36,296 bases of DNA from Bacteriovorax sp. Its GTDB lineage: Bacteria > Bdellovibrionota > Bacteriovoracia > Bacteriovoracales > Bacteriovoracaceae. Where the stretch lies: contig JACMRM010000002.1 in NCBI GenBank assembly GCA_014376445.1, positions 1 to 36,296 on the forward strand, in the 5' to 3' direction. The translations under genes and the position numbers were made by a program. Within the stretch, counting starts at the first letter, position 1; the number at the start of each line of letters is the position of its first letter. A model generated the notes under the pieces. The model searched no databases. It was not told the origin of the DNA and saw only the letters and a program-made list of their open reading frames with translations. Below are positions 31,069 through 36,296 of this stretch, in pieces.

Positions 31069-32115
31069 TTATAAAGTATCTAGAATATCCTGTATGTATT
31101 TCTTGGCAGCAGCTCCAGTATGAATTTTATTTTTATCAGAACCAGGCTTCACATCAAAAATACCAGAAACGGCTTTAAAGTCTTTCGTTAGAAGGTAAGT
31201 AAGGATATTGACGTAAGCCTCTGGTTGATCATTTGAAACAACGTGGCCTGAATCATTAACGACGAATGCCAACGCATTTGGAGTTGTGTCCAGCACTTTT
31301 AAGAAAAGTTGAAGTTGGCTTTTTAATAGTGAAGGTGAGTCGTCTCTAGCAAAGATAAAAACACGTCTTGTTTCTTTCGCTGTTTTAGTCAGGTCCCAGA
31401 CAAATCCTTCAGAAGCACGGCTGAAGACTGTATAGCCTTCCACCATGTCTGATTTGCGATCAGCATTTAGTTTGAATTCATCGACGATGCTGTCCACTTG
31501 CGTACGCCATTTTGAAGCGTAGGACTGGTCTAGTATTGAACGTGTAATAGCAGGTCCGAAAACCGGATTAAAAATTTCAGTTGAGTGCAAGTAAGTAATG
31601 TAGGCTTCAAGATCAGGATTCACTGCAGCTGAAGCAGTCATGGGAACTGCATCAATGATTAACGGAAATGTTTGGAGAGTTGAAGAAACTGCTGAGCTAA
31701 ATGAAATTGAAACAGGGATAATTGTTTTAACGTCGAAATGAGTTTTTAATTCATTAGATAATGCGATCACTTCAGTATTTAAATCATCAAGTTTATAAGT
31801 CGTAGTTCTAAAATCCGGTGTTGCATTTTTTGGAAGAGCTGAAACAGAAAATGGCTGCGTGCTGAAGTTCATTGTCACAACACCGAAACCCTGAGCTGCT
31901 AATTTTTCCAGAGCTTCATCACTTGCAAGCAAACCTCTGTTTACACCAGGCATGAAAAGAAGAGTTGGGAGTTTAGAGTTTTTCGCACGCACTAGTTCAA
32001 ATGAAATATAACGAGTCGGAGACATCTTTAAGTTAAAATTTTCTACCTTAGACTCTGCATGCACAGAGATGGTAAATACTAGAAAAAGTAAGCTTAGTAA
32101 TGAAGTGATTTTCAT
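31069..32115 (-). CDS. exported alpha/beta hydrolase-like protein
   Basis: A 348-residue protein with a signal peptide (residues 1-20, VHA before ESK). The hydrolase fold is indicated by the strand and oxyanion loop LPTLLFMPGVNRG, the Ser strand KTIIPVSISFSSAV and a late VVNDSGHVVSND with the expected histidine. The nucleophile elbow is unusual: G-x-S-x-G is replaced by S136-I-S138-F-S140, so either S138 acts in a degenerate elbow or the protein is inactive. It is divergent from another secreted esterase gene. No specific substrate can be predicted. Confidence 0.65.
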   Translation of the reverse strand: MKITSLLSLLFLVFTISVHAESKVENFNLKMSPTRYISFELVRAKNSKLPTLLFMPGVNRGLLASDEALEKLAAQGFGVVTMNFSTQPFSVSALPKNATPDFRTTTYKLDDLNTEVIALSNELKTHFDVKTIIPVSISFSSAVSSTLQTFPLIIDAVPMTASAAVNPDLEAYITYLHSTEIFNPVFGPAITRSILDQSYASKWRTQVDSIVDEFKLNADRKSDMVEGYTVFSRASEGFVWDLTKTAKETRRVFIFARDDSPSLLKSQLQLFLKVLDTTPNALAFVVNDSGHVVSNDQPEAYVNILTYLLTKDFKAVSGIFDVKPGSDKNKIHTGAAAKKYIQDILDTL

Positions 32116-32247
32116 AAAAACTCTGGTTTAAGATTAAAATCTGTAATTCCGGTACTGGATGTATCACTCTTAACTTTGAATTGTTATGCCTATTTATAAA
32201 TATTACACGTCTTAAGTTTCCTTCAAAGAGCCTGACACGACTAGTAA

Positions 32248-32261
32248 TAATGTAAACATTA
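32248..32261. promoter_or_regulatory. dyad in the hydrolase/esterase divergent region
   Basis: TAATGT AA ACATTA is a perfect 6-bp dyad with a 2-nt spacer in the 239-nt intergenic stretch between the two exported hydrolases. It could be an operator for one or both genes. The rest of this stretch shows an A+T-rich promoter-like region but no clear gene. Confidence 0.4.
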
Positions 32262-32354
32262 CCATTGTTGTGATTTTCTCGACTAATCCGTCAAATTCAA
32301 ATAATATCCGGCAACTTTTAAAGTAATTATATACGAGTATCCCGGAGAGTAGTT

Positions 32355-33338
32355 TTGAAAACACAATTTGCGATGTTAATGAGTTCACTGTTTTTATCGC
32401 TGACATTTAATGTTGTTCACGCAACTGATTTTGAAACCGGAAGTTACCAAGGAATGCTTGGTGCACGTAATTTCAAAGTTTATGTTCCTGCTGGATTAGA
32501 AAAAGGAAAAAAAGCTCCAGTTGTTATGATGATTCACGGATGTGATCAGGACGCTGAAAATTTTGCTGCCGGAACAAGAATCGTAAAGTGGGCCGACAAA
32601 GAAAAATTCATCGTATTACTTCCTGAACAAAATAAAGATTACAATCCTTATAGATGCTGGAACTGGGTTCTTCCTGTTAACAACAGCAAATTTGGTGAAA
32701 CACAAGTTCTGATCGATATGCTTGATCAGGTTCTAAAAAAATACAACGGTGATTCAGGAAAAGTTTATGCGGCCGGAATGTCTTCGGGAGCATCAATGGT
32801 AAACATTCTTGGTAATTGCTACCCTGAGCGTTTTAAGGCATTAGCTTCTCATGATGGAACTCAGTTCTATGCCACTCAAACAGGAATGGATTTTGCGGAT
32901 GTCGTTCTTTACGGAGCTTCGGTTCCGGCACCTGCTGCTGCTGAAGCAGGATACGCTTGTTCTGCATACACAACGAATCGCCCTAAGAAAATGCCAATTA
33001 TTATTTTTCACGGTATGAACAGCCCATTAATGAGCCCTGCTCATGCTTACCAGGTTGAAAACGAATTCAAAATTTTTAATGATCTTCTCGATAACGGAAC
33101 GAGAGATACGTCTTACTTCGGATCGAAAGACGTTGTGTTCTATCCAGGTAATAATACTTACGGATATAACAAATACACTTTGATTAATAAACAGAAAGAG
33201 GTTTTAATTGAACGTTACATGATCAACGATCTTGCTCACTCTTGGTCTGGTGGAGATCCTAAGTATCCATACAATGATGCCAAAGGACCGGATGCTACTG
33301 CGCTTGTGATTGATTTTTTCAAAAGATACGGACTATAA
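32355..33338 (+). CDS. secreted PHB-depolymerase-family esterase
   Basis: This 327-residue exported esterase has a signal peptide (1-23). HGCDQDAENFA (residues 61 on) gives the oxyanion hole, G141-M-S143-S-G145 the nucleophile elbow, and AHSWSGG near residue 297 the catalytic histidine, all as in the PHB depolymerase/feruloyl-esterase family (LpqC-like). Paired cysteines (C63, C101) fit an extracytoplasmic enzyme. Substrate may be polyhydroxybutyrate or another ester polymer. The start is TTG 32355 with GGAGAG (32344-32349) five nt upstream; the next ATG is six codons in. A bidirectional terminator follows the stop. Confidence 0.82.
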   Translation: MKTQFAMLMSSLFLSLTFNVVHATDFETGSYQGMLGARNFKVYVPAGLEKGKKAPVVMMIHGCDQDAENFAAGTRIVKWADKEKFIVLLPEQNKDYNPYRCWNWVLPVNNSKFGETQVLIDMLDQVLKKYNGDSGKVYAAGMSSGASMVNILGNCYPERFKALASHDGTQFYATQTGMDFADVVLYGASVPAPAAAEAGYACSAYTTNRPKKMPIIIFHGMNSPLMSPAHAYQVENEFKIFNDLLDNGTRDTSYFGSKDVVFYPGNNTYGYNKYTLINKQKEVLIERYMINDLAHSWSGGDPKYPYNDAKGPDATALVIDFFKRYGL

Positions 33339-33343
33339 AATAT

Positions 33344-33375
33344 AAAAAAAAGCCGCTTTAAAATGCGGCTTTTTT
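33344..33375. terminator. bidirectional intrinsic terminator
   Basis: A7 then AGCCGC (33351-33356), loop TTTAAAAT, GCGGCT (33365-33370) and T5 to 33375. The symmetrical A-tract and T-tract serve both the plus-strand esterase and the convergent minus-strand propeller gene. Confidence 0.9.
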
Positions 33376-33377
33376 GT

Positions 33378-35231
33378 CTAGTTTCTAAATATTTCGAAAG
33401 TGTTAACCGGACTGTCTTCATCCTGATAAGTGTGATGCCCGCCTAAAATCCCGATCATTTTGTTATCCATTTTGAAAACTTGCGCGAAACCTTTGCTCTC
33501 TTTTAAAAAACGTCCAGTGTGTCTCCATGTCTGTCTATCAAAGTTGTAACCATAGATATGAGAAACATACTCGTAATTCATGTCGCCAGTTTTAAACATT
33601 CCACCGAACACAAATAATTCATTACCTATTGTTTCAGCAGCTGGAGCAAATGTTCCGAAAGGAAGCTCCGGCAGTTCAGTGATCACACCAGAGATTGGAT
33701 CTAATAATGTTACTTTAGAGATAAGTTCGAAGTGAGATGAACCAACTCCAAGACCTCCTACTAAAAGAATTTTTCCCTGATACTCAAGGCCAGTAAAAGC
33801 GCGCCTTAGTGGATTCGGCATTGCATATGGAGCAATAGAAACAGTTTCAGTATTCAAATCAAAAACTTCGATTGCTGATTGAAATGTTCCTTCTAAATCA
33901 TTGTCATGTTTTGGAGTACTGTCCCAACCGCCGACAAGATAAACTTTATCTCCGACAGTAACGGCAACGTTTGATGAGCGCGGTGAGTTTAAATTTCCAA
34001 TTGTTGACCATTTATTTGTACGAATGTCGTAGCGATCAATTGTTGAAATCGATTTCCATTGCGGATTGTATTGCTCAGCAAAAGTGAATCCACCGAAAGC
34101 GTAGATGTAATTTCCTTTCGCCGCCAGCGTGTATCCGTGAGCTTTAACCGGACGAGGAGAAAGTTCTTTCCAGGTATTTGTTAATTTATCATAAACATTA
34201 AAGTTGTTTGTAAAAGATTCCTGCGGATAAGTGTGCTCCTTACCTTGGTGGCCTCCGCACATATAAAGAAGTCCATCGTGAAGAATAGTTCCAAAAGAAG
34301 ATCTCATCGGCGCCATAAAAGAAGCGAGTAATCCCTGTGTGAAATTAGTTTCACCTGAAAATTGAGGAGCGTAATCATCAGTGTCTTCAATGTTCGTTAA
34401 GCGAGTCCACTCTGTTTCGTTTAATTTATAAAGTTGAAAGTTTCCTGTTTTATTTGAAGCAAAGATTAAATCATTTGTTGGCGTGTATGTTGGTGCCATT
34501 TCATCCGATTTATCATCAAAAGTTTTGCGAGTAATTTTTTGAGTCTGACGATCGTATTCATAAACATCCCATGAGCCGCCCTTCTTCGAAGTATAGGCGA
34601 TTTTCTGTTCATCAAAGGAAAGTGATGGGCTCATCCCCTGATCGATAACTGCTTTTGAATCATCTAAACGATCGAACAAAACAACTTCACGTACCCCTTT
34701 AGTATTTCTTTGGTAAACAACCAATTTGCCGTCGCTTGATGGACGAGGAAAATAGGCTTCGTCGTTTTTATCTAGAGCTTCTGCTTTATAAGATAGCGTT
34801 GTCACTTCACCTGCTTTAGATTTTTTATTTCGAAATTTATTCGGCTCGAAGTAAAAGATTTTATTATTAAGTGATGGAGCGGAAAAGAAAATGAACTGGC
34901 CGTTCTTAGAAAATTTCGGGTGAAGAATCATTCCCGATAATTCTGGCGATAGCCATTTCTCAGATGTTCCAGTTATCAGGTTTTTTGTTACCAGGTATAG
35001 ATCCTGTAGGCCTGAATCTGAAATTAATCCTTCAACGTACACAACATTTTTTCCATCTGGAGTAATGTCTGGATAAAGATGTACAAGATTGCCTGAAGTG
35101 ATCTGATCAACGGCACCGTTGTCATTCATGTGCATAATATGTTTTTGATTTCCTGATTCGCGCATGAAGACCATATCTGCGAAAACGCTGCTCGCTAAAA
35201 GAAGCATAATCATCGTCATTAAGAATTTCAT
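33378..35231 (-). CDS. exported TolB-like plus Kelch double beta-propeller protein
   Basis: The 617-residue protein starts with a signal peptide (about 1-18). The first half (about 20-285) is a TolB/WD40-like propeller with repeated 'P..S.DGK.i.y' blades (ITPDGKNVVYVE, FSKNGQFIFF, SSDGKLVVYQ, FDEQKIAYTS). The second half (about 300-617) has six Kelch blades marked by CGGHQG, FGGFTF, VGGWDS, VGGLGV, FGGMFK and LGGHHT. ATG 35231 is chosen because GAGG lies exactly six nt upstream; ATG 35243 lies across that box. Two propellers in one chain suggest a protein- or glycan-binding surface or periplasmic role; no catalytic residues are apparent. It is divergent from dapF. Confidence 0.82.
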   Translation of the reverse strand: MKFLMTMIMLLLASSVFADMVFMRESGNQKHIMHMNDNGAVDQITSGNLVHLYPDITPDGKNVVYVEGLISDSGLQDLYLVTKNLITGTSEKWLSPELSGMILHPKFSKNGQFIFFSAPSLNNKIFYFEPNKFRNKKSKAGEVTTLSYKAEALDKNDEAYFPRPSSDGKLVVYQRNTKGVREVVLFDRLDDSKAVIDQGMSPSLSFDEQKIAYTSKKGGSWDVYEYDRQTQKITRKTFDDKSDEMAPTYTPTNDLIFASNKTGNFQLYKLNETEWTRLTNIEDTDDYAPQFSGETNFTQGLLASFMAPMRSSFGTILHDGLLYMCGGHQGKEHTYPQESFTNNFNVYDKLTNTWKELSPRPVKAHGYTLAAKGNYIYAFGGFTFAEQYNPQWKSISTIDRYDIRTNKWSTIGNLNSPRSSNVAVTVGDKVYLVGGWDSTPKHDNDLEGTFQSAIEVFDLNTETVSIAPYAMPNPLRRAFTGLEYQGKILLVGGLGVGSSHFELISKVTLLDPISGVITELPELPFGTFAPAAETIGNELFVFGGMFKTGDMNYEYVSHIYGYNFDRQTWRHTGRFLKESKGFAQVFKMDNKMIGILGGHHTYQDEDSPVNTFEIFRN

Positions 35232-35311
35232 TTTAAACCTCAAGTAAGTTATAAATAGGTGAGCGGATCGAATCTTACGTTAATAATGTTTGAAGAATCA
35301 AATTTTTAATA

Positions 35312-35342
35312 TTGGACAAAGTGTTAAACACACATTTAAAAT
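35312..35342 (+). promoter_or_regulatory. candidate dapF promoter with a palindrome in the spacer
   Basis: TTGGAC (35312-35317) and TAAAAT (35337-35342), 19-bp spacer, or the overlapping TTTAAA at 35335-35340 with 17 bp. GTGTT-A-AACAC (35321-35331) sits in the spacer. The ATG at 35349 begins 7 nt after the -10, so the mRNA may be leaderless; no Shine-Dalgarno box is present. Confidence 0.45.
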
Positions 35343-35348
35343 TAGATT

Positions 35349-36149
35349 ATGAAAATCAAATTTACTAAATTCAATGCAACAGGAAATGATTTTATCGTTA
35401 TTGATAATAGAAACTTAGCGTTCGATGCGAATGATAAAGCTCGTTGGGCAAAGCTTTGTTCGTTAAAAACCGGTATCGGTGCTGATGGTGTTTTGCTTTT
35501 AGAAAAAAGTACGAAAGCTGATTTTAAAATGCGTTATATAAATGCAGACGGCGGCGAAGTGGAGATGTGTGGGAATGGTGCGCGTGCGATTACAGCATTT
35601 GCTCATGAAACATTAGAAGTAAAAAAGGAATTATATAAGTTTGAAACGATGAATGGAATTTATGAATGTGCAATCGACGCTGTTTATGGATACCGTTTAA
35701 AGATGACTGAACTTTATGACATGGATAAAATCAACCTTCAGGATTTAGATCAACCGATGAAGGCAAAAAAATCTCTTTATATGAACACAGGTGTTCCTCA
35801 TGCCGTGTTTGAAATTGAAAAAATATTAGAGTATCCCGTATTCGCTAACGGCAAGGCCGTGAGATATGATATTCGTTTTCCGAAAGGATCAAACGCTAAC
35901 TTCTTTGAAGTGATCTCACCAAAACATATCCGTATAAGAACGTATGAGCGCGGTGTAGAGAACGAAACGCTTTCATGTGGTACAGGTGCTACAGCAACTG
36001 CTCTCGCGGCAGCTGCGTTTTATAACTGGAATGATGAGGTGGTGCTTGAGACATTAGGTGGAAAGCTGGCCGTGAAATTTTCTGAGGATTTGAAAGACAT
36101 CTATCTTTGTGGACAAGTTGAGAAAATCTTTACGGGAACAATTTTTTAA
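35349..36149 (+). CDS. dapF: diaminopimelate epimerase
   Basis: A 266-residue cytoplasmic enzyme that interconverts LL- and meso-diaminopimelate for lysine and peptidoglycan synthesis. FNATGNDFIVID opens the protein as usual; the two catalytic cysteines lie in MCGNGAR and LSCGTGATA; GADG and RTYERGVENETLSCG are standard. Length is typical. It stands alone, divergent from the propeller gene and convergent with a minus-strand gene at the window end. There is no visible ribosome binding site. Confidence 0.95.
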   Translation: MKIKFTKFNATGNDFIVIDNRNLAFDANDKARWAKLCSLKTGIGADGVLLLEKSTKADFKMRYINADGGEVEMCGNGARAITAFAHETLEVKKELYKFETMNGIYECAIDAVYGYRLKMTELYDMDKINLQDLDQPMKAKKSLYMNTGVPHAVFEIEKILEYPVFANGKAVRYDIRFPKGSNANFFEVISPKHIRIRTYERGVENETLSCGTGATATALAAAAFYNWNDEVVLETLGGKLAVKFSEDLKDIYLCGQVEKIFTGTIF

Positions 36150-36175
36150 TCATCCTCCGAAAACAATATTAGAGA

Positions 36176-36296
36176 CTATAGAGAAACTGAAGCGATCATT
36201 CTAAAACGTTCCTGAATTTTACCATCATATTGATTCTTAAACTTTTTAGTTCTTGAGTGATAGATAGCATACCATTTAGCATCTTTCTTAGCATGA
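36176..36296 (-). CDS. C-terminal 39 codons of an unidentified protein (5' end outside window)
   Basis: A minus-strand frame open from the window end stops at TAG (36176-36178). The sequence is basic and aromatic, with HAKKDAKWYAIYHSRTKKF and QERFRMIASVSL. This reads like a real C-terminus, but 39 residues are too few to name a family. It is convergent with dapF, 26 nt apart. Confidence 0.5.
   Translation of the reverse strand, partial: HAKKDAKWYAIYHSRTKKFKNQYDGKIQERFRMIASVSL

Noticed and set aside
32212-32406. A 64-codon minus-strand frame across the esterase start
   Set aside because: It overlaps the start of a well-supported gene on the other strand and has no homologous features; the same bases hold the promoter dyad and the TTG ribosome site.
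1-36296. tRNA genes, CRISPR arrays, insertion sequences or attachment sites
   Set aside because: I looked for tRNA T-loop motifs, regularly spaced repeats and transposase genes by eye and saw none; a tRNAscan or MinCED run would settle this.

Overview
This is an A+T-rich, gene-dense bacterial chromosome segment. It has no insertion sequence, prophage, CRISPR array or tRNA that I can see. It carries a bacterial type-A RNase P RNA, a complete aroC-aroB-aroA cluster, nadC-nadB, mutY, dapF, many small exported proteins of unknown function and several lipoprotein or outer-membrane type proteins. Together with a fused branched-chain 2-oxoacid dehydrogenase E1 beside leucine dehydrogenase, an HD-GYP-like response regulator and tyrosine-degradation genes, this points to a Gram-negative, protein-consuming bacterium. 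My best guess is the Bdellovibrionota (Bacteriovorax/Peredibacter-like), but that is an inference from gene content and style, not a phylogenetic result.

Layout. 1-4.7 kb: the 3' part of leucine dehydrogenase, a relic of a cadherin-like repeat protein, a PorV/FadL-like outer membrane protein and the fused E1 of the branched-chain 2-oxoacid dehydrogenase. The two enzymes would take leucine, isoleucine and valine to acyl-CoAs. 4.7-7.4 kb: a peroxiredoxin placed directly behind an intrinsic terminator, a candidate structured RNA, and an OmpR-type response regulator overlapping its membrane histidine kinase. 7.4-11.1 kb: a reduced ComEC-type channel gene with a small overlapping frame, divergent from nadC-nadB across a perfect palindrome. 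11.1-15.7 kb: a pentapeptide-repeat gene divergent from an operon of XRE regulator, exported vWA-like protein, mutY and a degenerate receiver/HD-GYP protein.

15.7-21.4 kb: rnpB, a lytic transglycosylase and a coiled-coil zinc-ribbon protein (all minus strand), then the shikimate operon aroC-aroB-aroA plus a small exported protein. 21.4-26.2 kb: a flavin reductase-like protein, a PlsC acyltransferase and a minus-strand operon (HisC-like aminotransferase, fumarylacetoacetase, homogentisate dioxygenase) that looks like the tyrosine/phenylalanine degradation route without its 4-hydroxyphenylpyruvate dioxygenase. 26.2-28.2 kb: a DUF309 protein, a GT9-like glycosyltransferase and a beta-barrel protein. 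28.2-35.2 kb: exported proteins, including a protein with a three-fold internal repeat behind a riboswitch-like leader, a BamE-like double-module protein, two secreted alpha/beta hydrolases with a gene relic between them, and a TolB-like plus Kelch double-propeller protein. The window closes with dapF and the 3' end of an unidentified minus-strand gene.

The most interesting signals are regulatory or structural. They are the leader at 29573-29700, the hairpin-rich RNA candidate at 5353-5444, three genes (aroC, dapF and the 1245 outer membrane gene) whose -10 boxes sit so close to the start codon that their mRNAs may be leaderless, and the A7 frame junction at the end of comEC. I found no complete new multi-gene system (defence, secretion or biosynthetic cluster) that I could defend.
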